A stretch of DNA of 64,000 bases from Nipponacmea schrenckii (GCA_030562195.1 JAUJPP010000003.1:40492602-40556601); one strand, 5' to 3'. Shown: positions 46,737-58,332, counted from the stretch's first letter. Notes: generated by a model not told the origin, from the sequence alone. Numbers and translations: made by a program.

Positions 46737-47942
46737 ATGGAAATAAATTTAACAAGTGGAGCGCATAGAATAGTTTTGAACTTCATGATAGTTATAGTAA
46801 TGGTAAATATGTGTAATGGAAACCAATGTTTTAAACAAGGTACCGATTTACCGTTATTAAACAACTTGAAAATTGATACTGATTCGTTTCTTACCAGCTC
46901 GTCTTTAGGACCCGTGGATTGTGCTAGATTATGTAAATTATACTCATTGTGTAATTATGCCAATTTTAATAAGCGGACATTAGATTGTTCACTTCTGGCA
47001 ATAAAGGGACAATTAATTTCCGATGATGATTATTTTCATATGGAAGTCACCCAGTGGAATGATAATATGGTAGACGGGTGTAAAAATCACATATGTCCTA
47101 ATAATACTGTGTGTATGGCAGATATTGATGGATATGATTGTCAACCAATAGGATGTAATGCAGTACATGTTGACAATATCAACTTTACCTCATTTTCCAG
47201 TAAACCATTATGGAACTTTGGTGAAACAGTGGAATATGCCTGTACTCAAAGTTTCTTTACGAGAACCAATGCTACTTGTTTAACATCTGGGATGTGGAGT
47301 TCCTTTACTTGTCAAAGATATGAACAGTGTGGTGATATTAAAGTTTGTTCTGCGTTAGAAAATAAACATTACTGGATTTACTTGAACGAAACTCAAAAAA
47401 TACATAAACTGCATTGTAAAATTGGAGTTGCTGCATCATTAACGCTAAATGAAAACAATTCAGCTTGGAAACCAGCATTCAGGCGAAACGAGGGTTCTTG
47501 TGATTTGATTGCAGACACTTCTAATGGTCAGGGGTACACAGATTATCAAAAAGTAAGAATTAAATTATTTCCTGCCTATATAAAAACTAATTTACATTAT
47601 TTCTCTAATTCAACATTTTCACCACAAAATTATGGCTATGCTACAGATTGTTATTCCGGAACCAACAGCAGTGAATGTGGTGTTCTTGGTAAATTTATTA
47701 TCAATACTCGTGGTACAGGGTTAAGAATTAAACCATCGATTAATTGGAAGACCATTGGTACAGAAGGGGTTATTGCCAACATTACCCGATCTGAAGATGG
47801 TAATGTTATAGTGGGATACTGTGGTGGTAATTGTGGTGGATGTGCACCCGGCGGCAATCTTTACTTAGAGGCGGACCCCAACTATACCCCACCACTTGAA
47901 TCAGCAGAGATTCCGATTTGCAGATATCCACTCGTATTATAA
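46737..47942 (+). CDS. Secreted PAN-CCP-GON domain protein, intronless
   Basis: Predicted extracellular 401-aa protein in one open frame. Residues ~10-28 are a signal peptide (FMIVIVMVNMCNGNQC). Residues ~31-105 resemble a PAN/apple domain (six Cys, LGPVDCARLCKLYSLCNYAN). Residues 115-140 form a small Cys-rich EGF-like linker. Residues ~140-193 are a sushi/CCP domain (FGETVEYAC, SGMWSSFTC). From ~198 to ~385 it matches the GON domain known from ADAMTS9/ADAMTS20 C-termini: QKVRIKLFPAYIKTNL, YGYATDCYS, GKFIINTRGTGL and VGYCGGNCGGCAPGG. There is no metalloprotease domain. Several N-x-S/T sites are present. The lack of introns suggests retroposition or simple gene structure. It faces the DUF229-like gene tail to tail, 211 bp apart. 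A role in matrix binding is an inference. Confidence 0.85.
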   Translation: MEINLTSGAHRIVLNFMIVIVMVNMCNGNQCFKQGTDLPLLNNLKIDTDSFLTSSSLGPVDCARLCKLYSLCNYANFNKRTLDCSLLAIKGQLISDDDYFHMEVTQWNDNMVDGCKNHICPNNTVCMADIDGYDCQPIGCNAVHVDNINFTSFSSKPLWNFGETVEYACTQSFFTRTNATCLTSGMWSSFTCQRYEQCGDIKVCSALENKHYWIYLNETQKIHKLHCKIGVAASLTLNENNSAWKPAFRRNEGSCDLIADTSNGQGYTDYQKVRIKLFPAYIKTNLHYFSNSTFSPQNYGYATDCYSGTNSSECGVLGKFIINTRGTGLRIKPSINWKTIGTEGVIANITRSEDGNVIVGYCGGNCGGCAPGGNLYLEADPNYTPPLESAEIPICRYPLVL

Positions 47943-48153
47943 AATATACCCACAGGAAATCAGCAACAAAAAAGGATAGGTATATTTACCTGAAGAAATC
48001 TGTACACTGGTTACTTAAAGCTGTCTACGTATTATGAAATATATGTTTGATGTCTTATTTTAAATAGTAAAATATGTTCGTACTATAGTTATTCACTACA
48101 TTATATTGTCAAAGAAATATAAAGTAGAACATTTTTATTCAACAAAAACATTT

Positions 48154-50418
48154 CTATGTGTAGATATCATAATGTACATTATATTGATAAATGTGTGAAA
48201 AGTTCTGAATATTATACGATAGTTTAGATACTGAACACAGAAATTTAACATCTCCAGAGTCTAATGTTAGGAAAACTGGTAAAGGGACAGTTGATATCAT
48301 CTGGAATAATTCCAAGTTGAACATGACACGATACTGTCGAGATTCACAGAAATTACCAATAATGTAAGTTACACTGTTCCCATAGTTTCTTACCACTAAC
48401 ATAAGACATTGCTGATGGAGTGGCACAATTTCTGGATCCACACCGAAACCTTTTAAATTAGCATAATCTAAATTGAGTTGATTAGAAACATCTGGTTCAC
48501 TCAAAGTCGAACAACCAAATTGCGAAAATTCGGATAAAATTTTCTTGTCTTTGAAATCCAATTCTTTCATTTTAATGTCGAAATTTCCAAGAGAACTAAA
48601 TCCATTAAAATCAATCTCCAGATCATTTATTTGGTAAATGGTACCATACCTATCTAAACTTACATCTAAGTCAAATATCATTGATCGAGATCCACGATTA
48701 TGAGCTATTCTTACATTACTAAACATCACCCCGCTTATAAAACTACATTTTGCGTTGCTTTCACTGAGCTCTTTATTTATTGTCCCAATAGCAAACTCTA
48801 CAAACGCTATTTGAATAGTGTCGTTTGGATAAGAAACATAGACACCCTCACAGATACACAATAATGGTGGAGCAATATTTAATTCAGAACAACTTCGTGA
48901 TTTCGTTAGAGGATCAAGCATAGAACGTCCGGAACCACTATCTCCTCTGTATTCATTTTCAGATTTCTGAAAACTTGACGATTTTTCCATAAAATCTATG
49001 ATGGTTTTTTGTATATCTGCGGTTGAAATGAGCCTTAAACTATTCATTTTCAAAATAGACGTCAAATCATCACCCAAGCTTAATCTAAGTCGCTTTGGTA
49101 GTAAGATAAAGAACATAGGATTACTTTTCTCAACATGGAAGAATTCTTTACTTTTTAAGGATAACGCAGATGGTCTACCAGCGTCACTTGCTATAATCAC
49201 GATACTGTTCTGTTTAGCCAACAGTTCTGATACTACATTAGATAATGCTTTGTCCATATGTTCAATTTGATGTGAGCGAACCTCGGTAAAATTAACCATA
49301 GACGTACTGAGAAGTGGATGTTCAAATGTATTAGTTATGTGTGCCATTGTAAATAATGAATAAAAATCATAATAATATGAAAGGCCGCGATTACTTTTTG
49401 GTCCCTTTTGAGAATTTGAAATTCTGTTACAGAAACTTTTTACTAAGTCGCTATTCTCAGCTAAAATGCCAATGAATTTTCTACAAGGACCACTCGTGTT
49501 GATCAAAAATTTGTTAAAGAATTCACGTCTTGGATAGGAAATATTGCATGCTAAATCGATCACATTAAAGCAAACGTTATTGAATGATGAATGTTGATCA
49601 GTATACATCATTTCTGGCAAAACTCGGCTCAACATTTCCTGTTCATTCCAATGTTCAGCCTGAACTCGTTTAAAATCAACCACTTCGACTTTCTCATTGA
49701 CCAAACTCAAATGAACAGATGCGAAATTGTTGAATTTAGAAATAAATTCATTCCTGGTAATATGAGTGAAATGGAAAAGGCGGATATCCAAAGGAAATAG
49801 CTCTTGTGAATTGTGTATGTTTTGTGAAATTCGGTCATTATCGTAACAGAACTTGTTTTCGGAGTATCCGATATCTAAACTAAGTCGAACAGGTTTAAGA
49901 TCTGTATTGAGGAACGTTTTTTCACAGAATACGTCTATTTTACTACCAAGATCCCCACTGTGATCTCTATCACCAAATATCTGATCAAATATAATTTTCT
50001 CTATTAAATCCATAGTGATATTCGACTTGGAACTTTTATTCAAGGTAAAATCCACACGGTATTGCCCACATTTAGTAGTTCGACATTGCACCGTATATGA
50101 AAATCGATCACACATTTTGATGACGTCACAAATGAGTTTGTTATCCTGTGTAGACAGATGTGATGTTTTTGGACTCTTTTCTCCTTGTAACATTATTAAA
50201 TCATTTTCACTGGGTTCTAACAAAGGGCACAAACCCTCTATTTCTCGTTGTAATGATGACGAGATGAATATAGTTGTATTTCTGCTATAACTTCTTTTCA
50301 TAGTTATATGGTTATCACTGTGATGACGTAATAATATAGAATATATGAATAAGAACAGGCACGTTGATATGATGAATGGAGACTTAATAAATCTCGATAA
50401 TTTGGTAGTTGGTATCAT
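48154..50418 (-). CDS. DUF229-like type II membrane protein, probable pseudoenzyme
   Basis: One 754-aa frame with a cytoplasmic start, a membrane anchor at ~13-31 (FIISTCLFLFIYSILL) and a long lumenal or extracellular part rich in Cys and N-glycosylation sites. The order IEHMDKALSNVVSELL, IVIIASDAGRPSAL, PMFFILLPKRLR, ISTADIQKTIIDFM, RSMLDPLTKSRSCSELNIAPPLLCIC fits the DUF229 family, which belongs to the alkaline phosphatase/sulfatase superfamily. The family's SDHG metal motif reads SDAG (Ala413), and the expected D-S-x-S-R nucleophile segment reads THITR near residue 220, so catalysis seems lost (inference). A splice acceptor (T-run then CAG) sits just upstream of the ATG near 50436, implying a 5' untranslated exon further up. 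Confidence 0.75.
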   Translation of the reverse strand: MIPTTKLSRFIKSPFIISTCLFLFIYSILLRHHSDNHITMKRSYSRNTTIFISSSLQREIEGLCPLLEPSENDLIMLQGEKSPKTSHLSTQDNKLICDVIKMCDRFSYTVQCRTTKCGQYRVDFTLNKSSKSNITMDLIEKIIFDQIFGDRDHSGDLGSKIDVFCEKTFLNTDLKPVRLSLDIGYSENKFCYDNDRISQNIHNSQELFPLDIRLFHFTHITRNEFISKFNNFASVHLSLVNEKVEVVDFKRVQAEHWNEQEMLSRVLPEMMYTDQHSSFNNVCFNVIDLACNISYPRREFFNKFLINTSGPCRKFIGILAENSDLVKSFCNRISNSQKGPKSNRGLSYYYDFYSLFTMAHITNTFEHPLLSTSMVNFTEVRSHQIEHMDKALSNVVSELLAKQNSIVIIASDAGRPSALSLKSKEFFHVEKSNPMFFILLPKRLRLSLGDDLTSILKMNSLRLISTADIQKTIIDFMEKSSSFQKSENEYRGDSGSGRSMLDPLTKSRSCSELNIAPPLLCICEGVYVSYPNDTIQIAFVEFAIGTINKELSESNAKCSFISGVMFSNVRIAHNRGSRSMIFDLDVSLDRYGTIYQINDLEIDFNGFSSLGNFDIKMKELDFKDKKILSEFSQFGCSTLSEPDVSNQLNLDYANLKGFGVDPEIVPLHQQCLMLVVRNYGNSVTYIIGNFCESRQYRVMFNLELFQMISTVPLPVFLTLDSGDVKFLCSVSKLSYNIQNFSHIYQYNVHYDIYT

Positions 50419-50436
50419 CCTGTAAAAACCAATCTG

Positions 50437-51910
50437 AAAAAAAAAAAATACAATTTAGAGTTTACATCTTACAACATTAAAGGCATAATGGAAAATAATT
50501 TATCTGAAACGCTTACATACGACTATCCTACCGTGATATACCAGTTCTCCAAAACGCTATTTGTTCAGTTTAAAAGCACGCCGCTAATCGAAGTCGACGC
50601 TCTGGCGTATAAGTACGTATAGAGAATACGTCGTGGAACCCAAGGTGCCTTAAACCTATGCCGAACTTCTTCCGAACGACCACAGAATTTATTAACAACG
50701 TGTCTTACATCTATCGTTGAAAGGCGTTGAGGGGAATGAAATAAATATCAAGTGCAAATTATCCATTATAAATTATCGTTAAAGGAAAACGCGTAAAGTA
50801 AGTATGAAATGTCAAAATGGAAAAAATCCAACATGAAAAAATCATACCATACCTTTTGTAATGTGATTTTATCATGTTAAGAGTTTTTCCGTTTTGGCAT
50901 TCCATAAGTTAGTTTTATGGTCATGAAGAACAAGTTAAATACGTGCGTTTATTTACAAAACTTTATGGTTCATAGCACGTTAATCATTTAGAAAAAAATT
51001 GAATATGACTCTAGTCTATACATCGAGCTTTTTGTACAAGTACAACGTTTATACGAACAATCTGATACGGTAGTTTGAGCAACGTCATGAACACATTACC
51101 TATGATACCCTATAGCAACACACATATCATAAAATTCTATAATATCTTGCAGGAAAAACGCATAAAAAATAATTGTCGGTTCCATTTCCCACAATGAAAA
51201 TAAATATTGAATAATATTGACTTACCCCTGGGCAGCTTGATGGATACATGAAGAAATGAATTGAAGTGAGGTTATCCTACGACCAAAAGTACCAAGTGTG
51301 AAAAATAATAATTGTTACCTGGGATATATTGGAGATTGTAACAGATTAACACCTTTACAACTATAATTAATACACCTGTTTCCCATTAATGACAACAATC
51401 CAGAAATTTCAATATGTAAAAATCTTTAATTTTCCTAAAAAAGCAACCTCAATGAAATAAGTAATAAAATGTATAAAAAGGAATTTTATGATTTTTATGA
51501 TAACTTTAAAAACCTCTACCAAATCTAGTTACCTAATCATTAATGTCAAATTTTATCTGGATGTTTCATAAATGAAATAATTGTAATGTAGAATTGCAAT
51601 ATATATGTTTAATTCATTACCTATCGGTAAAAATGATAACAACCATATTGACAGGTAGAATTTTCAGACTGTTTAGAATTTAGAGGATAAAAGTGGTTAA
51701 TTAAGCTTCAAATACTTTCATTCTTATATTACATAGATGAGCACTTAATAATATCATAAGCTTTGTCAGAAAAGAAAAATTTCTTAGGGTTCTAAAGAGG
51801 TTTACTTAAATTCGAAGTATGGATTTCTTATCAGGAAACTTCTTGAGAAAGCAGCAGATTTTATACTCTAGGGAATCTTTATCTTTTTGTAACCTGCCAT
51901 AAAGGTCGAA
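50437..51910. other. Divergent intergenic region, DUF229-like gene and protease
   Basis: It should hold the promoter of each gene. One imperfect hairpin (50808-50901) is the only structure seen; no gene. Confidence 0.4.
50808..50901. repeat. Imperfect ~37-bp inverted repeat (hairpin)
   Basis: AATGTCAAAATGGAAAAA...AACATGAAAAAATCA on the left is mirrored by TGATTTTATCATGTTAAGAG...CCGTTTTGGCATT on the right, with ~20 bp between arms. Confidence 0.7.
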
Positions 51911-54900
51911 ATGAAAGGATCTCATTTGTTCTTGGTATGCATATTACTTGCTGAAGGTATGTCATTACATTTAAAGCGATAAATAGGGGTGGCGAACGGT
52001 TCAGTGACAGAAAATAAAGTAATTTTGCAACTAAGTTTGTCATTATATGTATAGTTTAGACTTACAATTACAGTTGTTTATTATCTCATGTCTTTTTCGC
52101 TTCGCTTTGATGTTTTGTTTTCGTTATTCGAGATCAGTAAAAGGTTGTAGAAAAGATGAAGGAAACCGTCACTTGATAATATATATCTATATATTACTTT
52201 TGTGGTCTTGGTTGATCACCAAACTCTTCACATCGTCTTACTAAGGTAGGATAAAGAACTGATGATCCTTATATCTATGCCTTATATCCATAAACTCCCA
52301 TTTTAAGTAAAATATATTACAGTTAGAGCCAACAGTAAACGTATTGTTGGTGGAACCGATGCCGTACCTCATAGTCATCCATGGCAGATATCATTAAGAT
52401 CTACAATTAATGGTGTTACTGATCATATTTGCGGTGGTGTTATATTAAACAGTACATGGGCTCTTACGGCTGCCCATTGTGTGGATGGAATGTAAGTGTA
52501 CATCTGTTGACAGCAAACCAGATAAACTAATCAAATCAAGGCAACTTTGTATAAGTGGTATATTTTTATAAGATTTCGATCTGAAATGATTAACTTCTAA
52601 ATACAGAGGTTTTCAGAGGCGATTCCATTGCAATATATTAGTTATGACTGATTCTTATTCAGTTGATAAAATACTCTAGCCAAAACCAGAACCAAATCAC
52701 AGTATATTTATAAAACTGTATATCTGACATTCGTATACTATTTCTTTATACCCAGAGAGATATCTTGTATTGGTCTTTTTAGACGAGAGCTTGATCTTCA
52801 TATTAGTGCTGGTGGTCATTTCCTGCAAACTCCATCGGAACACCAAGTAACTTCAAATGTCCTTCAGAAATTTATGGTAATTTTTCTCTTCTACCCTACA
52901 TTTTGTTAATTACTTGCATGTCCTTTTTTATTCTATATTTCCAAATATAAAGGACACGGTTTCATGTAACCATTGTTTTGCATTATCATGAGGGTTCAAC
53001 TATGAGTGATCGTTAAAAATTACTTCCAAGGTTTCTGAAATTCATTATACATCGCGAAATATTGCAATACCCAAGCCACAGATCAGTTATACGTTCCACG
53101 AGGTTGGGGCGTTATAACTGTGTTCAACTGTCAATAAACATTTCACAGTCCTGTACAGAATGACGAACTATTCGCCAAGTTCTATCGAAATCGATGGTCA
53201 TAGCGCATTGTAAAATCATCGTATGGTCAAAACGATGTCGAATGGACTATGAATAATATTCAGATTATTTTGACAGCATCCAAGTTACGATCCTAATTTC
53301 ACTGGTTACCCAAATGATATAGCTTTACTACAATTAGAAACTGCAGTGGTGGAAAATGACGGAATACGGTATGGTACTCTTCCAGTTGATGACACTAATG
53401 ATTTTATTGTTAACGATGGGTGTTACATTACTGGATGGGGAAACACGGAAGGTAGGCATGTTATCTAGGTCAGATTACAGCGTTTTCTATTTAACTGAAC
53501 ATCTTCTAGTCAAACTGAATCACAATTGAATTAGACAAAGTAATTAAAGTTAAACGATGGGAATTCTGCGTCACTTCAGAAGAGAGTCGAAGCGTCTAAT
53601 CTGTTAAAGGTGCACAATTAAACGTAACGATTCTAAAACTACGGTGTTGGTCAAAAAATATTAAAGACAAAAATCACATAGCTAATAAATACAATAGGAT
53701 ATTGATTTAAATCAAAACAGGATCTACTTCATTCGCGACTCAAAATAGAAGACAATAGATAATGGCTTTTGATACTTGTATGTTTACTAGGCAGTGATAA
53801 GTTGGCACATATATTTTAATCACATAAAATACATAATGAAATCATCAAGCCAAAATAATAGATTTGTCACAAAAGAAAACATAAATATGGAAATAAAGGC
53901 CCACCATATACTGTTATATATCTTATGAGATGATTAAAACCATTAAAACACCTAAACATTTTAACCATCAGCTGCTGCTATTGCTTTCACAGTCGGTCCT
54001 CTTTTTGGGCTACCGTTGTGACGTCACACATAAAAATCCTTGTCAGCTTCTTTTTAAGGCCCACACCTTAATCAAGAAGTTACGTTTCATGTTATATTTA
54101 GCATTTTTCTAGACTCTTTATCTATGAGCTAACGAAATTCGTAGTATAGTTTGGCCAATTAATGTGAAGAGTTGTCATGGACGTAACAATTTCAAACAAA
54201 AATTTGTATCACCTTAGCAACTAGCTGCATTTATAGTTAATTAAGAACCATTTTATTGATATTATTAATGATTTTATTTTACAATGAAAGGGCTTATGGC
54301 GTCTTGATTAAGAATAAGGAGTCCACAATGTATGGATTATCGATCTTAGTTCGATCTGTATCCCTTAGTTTCATTTTTTATCTTGACCTTGCAAATTTTA
54401 TCTCTAGTTATTCATTGTCGTATCCTACCAGGAATATATAAAGGTAGGTATGAACCGTATAGAAATTTCATATGTTTTAAAGGCTCTGGACAACATTCGA
54501 ATTCGCTGCAGGTTGGCTCTACAAATGTTGTTTCAAACCCAGATTGTAGATCTGCTCATGGGTTAACTGGTACTTTCGGTATTAGGGAGACTAATATATG
54601 TTTCGGTCTGAGTGTCAGCACATCGTGTAATGTAAGTACACTTAAAAACTTAAAGCACAGGACCACAATCCCTTTCTATCGTTTCTGAAACTCGCTAAAC
54701 CAATCAGAAAAGTGTTCGCAGCTCACCATCAAAATTTGAGCATTCGAATCCAGTCTTTTTCTACTTAATTTTCCTTTGCTAACATATTCCTTTAACTTCA
54801 AGCAGATCAGACTGTTATATATTTTAGGGAGATAGTGGTGGACCAGCTGTCTGTAATGTTACTGATACCATGTATCTTGTTGGTATTGATTCCTGGAGAA

Positions 54901-54989
54901 GAACAGGTTGCCCCACAGATTATCCTAGTATATATACCCGAGTTAGTAAATACCTAGATTGGATACACAATACTATCAATGAAAATTAA
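51911..54989 (+). CDS. Secreted chymotrypsin-fold serine protease (S1A), six exons
   Basis: Predicted secreted zymogen of 264 aa from exons 51911-51956, 52323-52491, 52783-52876, 53277-53451, 54483-54631 and 54828-54989; all phases match. A signal peptide ([16 protein letters not shown]) is followed by a short propeptide and the activation site KRIVGGTD. His is in TAAHC, Asp in NDIALLQL and Ser in GDSGGP, so the catalytic triad is complete. The Cys pairs typical of the fold are visible (CGG/AAHC, DGC..GWGN, NPDC/NICF, TSC/TGCP). The residue at the base of the S1 pocket (six before the Ser) is Thr, not Asp, so trypsin-like cleavage after Lys/Arg is not expected; a chymotrypsin- or elastase-like preference is inferred. 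Digestive or immune use is open. Confidence 0.92.
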
Positions 54990-55528
54990 ATTAATTTGAT
55001 AACCTAGTCTTAATAAATAATGTGTACGCCATTAATTGTTGGTCTCTTAAACAGATATTGCTCAGGTAAGCTAATGGATTTTAGTGTTAATAACTTAACA
55101 CCTCCTTCACAACGTATATCCATAATTACCCGTTTTTTAAAGTTTCGTTCCGCTTTTCGTTAATAGTAACACAGCTAGTGGGTTCAATCATCCAGTCCAT
55201 GTCTTCAACGTTAAGCTGGGAAGAAAGGTGTCTTGGTGTCTATACCCAAACTTCAGAGAGAGAATAAGCTTGAAAACGAAAAAAAAGGGTACCTATTCTG
55301 GCAAGCTTTTTCATATAAAGTGTTAGACCTATAACAAGGGAAAGTGCAAAATTCCATTAACCTTTTATCGCAAAAATTTTGATGCGTTTTATGTAAGATG
55401 AGGGCCAAATCTTTCCAAATTTCGTGGAATTTTTATCTCGAAAGCCAGGTAATACAACAGCAAAGTATTTCTCGAAAGCTGGAGAATACGATTTTTTTTT
55501 CCTTCCTTTGAGAGATATACCTCTCTGA
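54990..55528. other. Region between the protease gene and the gypsy element
   Basis: Holds the protease 3' flank and AT-rich DNA; no gene seen. Confidence 0.4.
55012..55017 (+). terminator. Poly(A) signal of the serine protease gene
   Basis: AATAAA, 22 bases after the stop codon. Confidence 0.5.
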
Positions 55529-55602
55529 ATAAGCTGATTTGAATACAAATGTTTTATTCTTATCTAAATTAAAGTAAATTATACATTCATAGACTTATGA
55601 AT
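55529..55602 (-). repeat. Left terminal direct repeat of the gypsy element
   Basis: ATAAGCTGATTTGAATACAA through TAGACTTATGAAT; it matches 61346-61419 with about one mismatch. The full LTR may have been longer; only this part is shared. Confidence 0.75.
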
Positions 55603-56084
55603 GTGATTGGTTGTTATAGTTGCTAAGTTTCATGGTTTTTCCAAGAGGTTTCATAAATGTTTCAACGGGGTTTGCAGCTGGATGTAGTGGTGGAATCTTT
55701 TGAAGAGTAATATTCCTTTCCTTCGCAAAATCAGGTCATATCTCTTGAATGAAAAAGGAGGTCCATTATCGAAAAGTTGATATTCTGGGTTCCCAAAGAG
55801 TCATATATATCAGCCAATGCTGGTAACACCTTGCTTGACTTAGTCGATGATACAATCTTGGCTACTGGAAATCGCGACGCAATATCTTGAACGACCAAGA
55901 CATGATGTGATAATGGCATTGGACCAAAAAAATCAACGGATACAGTTTCCCAGCATTTGGAGGGAACATGATTCACTATTTTTCTTGTCCGTTAATATCA
56001 AAAAGTCTTTACAACAACTAACAAAATTCTGAACTTTCTCCTTCGTATCGTGAAAAGAAAAGATAGCTTGCCAGGCAAGGTAAC
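55603..56084 (-). pseudogene. Gypsy integrase core fragment
   Basis: Minus-strand reading shows KCWETVSVDFFGPMP, then VVQDIASRFPVAK, then in another frame HPAANPVETFMKPLGKTMK. The first catalytic Asp (VDFFGP) is present. The frame breaks near 55975 and 55730 and ends just inside the left terminal repeat. Confidence 0.8.
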
Positions 56085-56959
56085 ATACGCCCACTGGCAG
56101 AATTGAATTTGAAAAATAAATTGAGCAATGACTCAAAGACATTCACTAAATGGATATTGAAGTCAAGGGCAAAAACTCAAAACAGTTCATTTAAAAACTG
56201 TCAAATTCAAACTTGACTGAGGTCTAATCAATTCCAATTCTCACACCAAGTTTCATGAAAATCCTCTGAAAATTGGAGGATTTTTTGCTTCGAAACTAAA
56301 ATTTTGACAAGATTTTACTACGTCAAGGGCAATAACTCAAAAACTGTTCATCAAAAAATTGCCAAATTCAAACTCGACTGTTGTCTTATCAATTCCAATG
56401 CTCAAACCAAGTTTCATCAAAATCCATTGAAAATTAAAGCTTCTATTGAACCCACAATAAAATTTTGACGCAATCTTACTAAGTCAAGGGCAATAACTAA
56501 AAAGCTATTTATCGAAAATCTTCAAATTTGAACTTGACCGTCGGCTTCTATTGTTTTCTACAACAAATATAGAGGCAGGGGCAATAACTCAAAAACTGTT
56601 TAAAAACGCAAAATCGAACTTGACTGCCATCTTATCAATACCAAAGCTCACACCAAGTTTCATTAAAATCAATAGAAAATTGTAGCTTCTATAGTGTCTA
56701 CAAAAATGTTTTTTTCGGCCAATTACCGAGGGCAAGGGGGAATTACCCAAAATATTCCCAATATTTTCGTAAAAAACCTGTTCATTCGATAATTTCCAAA
56801 ACTCATACCAAGTTTCATTAAAGATTGCATAAAAAAAATTTTACGTATGTAATAATAATAATAATATAATAAACTCTTTATTTTACATGGGTCAGAATTA
56901 GGCCCAATACACAAGGACATGGTCCTGTCTCACATTCAGCCCATGGGGCAATACATTGG

Positions 56960-56991
<32 letters not shown>

Positions 56992-58332
56992 AAGTATAAA
57001 ATAAATATAAATAAGTCAAGGGCAATAACTCAAAAACATTTCGTCGAAAAATCTTCAAATTCGAAGTTGACCACCGTCTTATCAATCCCAATGCTCACAC
57101 CAAGTTTCATTAAAATCCATTGAAAATTTCAGCTTCTATTGTGTCTCCAACAAATATAGAGGCAGGGGCAATAACTCAAAAACTGTTTATCGAAAAATCG
57201 TCCAAATCGAACTTGACTGCCGTCTTATCAATACCAATGCTCATAACAAGTTTCATTAAAATCCATAGAAAATTGTAGCTTCTATAGTGTCTACAACAAA
57301 TGTTGACGGACCGACAGACCGACGGACAGGGGCAACGACAATATACGTCCACATATTCATTTGGGCGTATAAAAATCTGTTCATTCGATAATTTCCATAC
57401 ATGCATACCAAGTTTCATTTAGATTGGATAAAAACTTTAGCCTATATCGTGGATACAACCCAAATTTGACGCGTTTTTACTAAGTCAAGGGCAATAACTT
57501 AAAATCCGTTCATTCTATATTTCCATTTTCGTACTTGACTGAGATCTGATCAATATATACATGTATACCAAGTTTCATTAAGATCGGATAAAAACTGTAG
57601 CCTCTATTGTGGATACAACCCAAATTTGACGCGTTTTTACTAAGTCAAGTGCAATAACTCAAAAACCGTTCATGCGATAATTCCCATTTTCGAATTTGAC
57701 CGAGATATCATCAATATATACATGTATACCAAGTTTCATTAAGATCGGATAAAAACTGTAGCTTCTATTGTGGATACAACCCAAATTTGACGCGTTTTTA
57801 CTAAGTCAAGGGCAATAACTCAAAAACCGTTCATGCCAAAATTTCCATTTTCGAACTTGACCGAGATATCCTTAATATATACATGTATACCAAGTTTCAT
57901 TAAGATCGGATAAAAACTGTAGCCTCTATCGTGGATACAACCCAAATTTGACGCGTTTTTATTAAGTCAAGGGCAATAACTCAAAAACCGTCCATTCGAT
58001 AATTTCCATTTTTGAACTTGACCGAGATATCATCAATATATACATGTATACCAAGTTTCATTAAGATTGGATAAAAACTGTAGCCTCTATTGTGGATACA
58101 ACCCAAATTTGACGCGTTTTTACTAAGTCAAGTGCAATAACTCAAAAACTGTTCATGCGATAATTTCCATTTTCGAACTTGACCGAGATATCATCAATAT
58201 ATACATGTATACCAAGTTTCATTAAGATCGGATAAAAACTGTAGCCTCTATCGTGGATACAACAAATGTGGACGGACGGACGGACGGACAGGGGCAACGG
58301 CAATATACGTCCACATTTCCATGTGGGCGTAT
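56085..58332. mobile_element. Foldback/MITE-type element with internal tandem repeats
   Basis: Its ends are inverted: ATACGCCCAC at 56085-56094 and GTGGGCGTAT at 58323-58332. It interrupts the gypsy integrase; reading frame is lost at RRLRSHFYT on one side and resumes at YLAW on the other. The interior is a series of CAAGGGCAATAACTCAAAAA units. An internal right end (TTTGGGCGTATAAAA near 57360) and a homopolymer A run (56959-56989) suggest nesting of two elements. No protein is encoded. Confidence 0.8.
57420..58270 (+). repeat. 161-bp tandem repeat, about five near-identical units
   Basis: ATTTGACGCGTTTTTACTAA recurs near 57468, 57628, 57789, 57950 and 58111, that is every 160-161 bp. Each unit holds CAATAACTCAAAAACCGTTC, GACCGAGATATCATC, ATACATGTATACCAAG and AAAAACTGTAGCCTCTAT. 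More diverged units extend left to about 56160. The array ends at the GGACGGACGGACGG tract. Confidence 0.9.

Noticed and set aside
51988..52012. 5' fragment of SINE family A (GGGGTGGCGAACGGTTCAGTG)
   Set aside because: Only about 25 bases resemble the SINE head, with several mismatches; too short to call.
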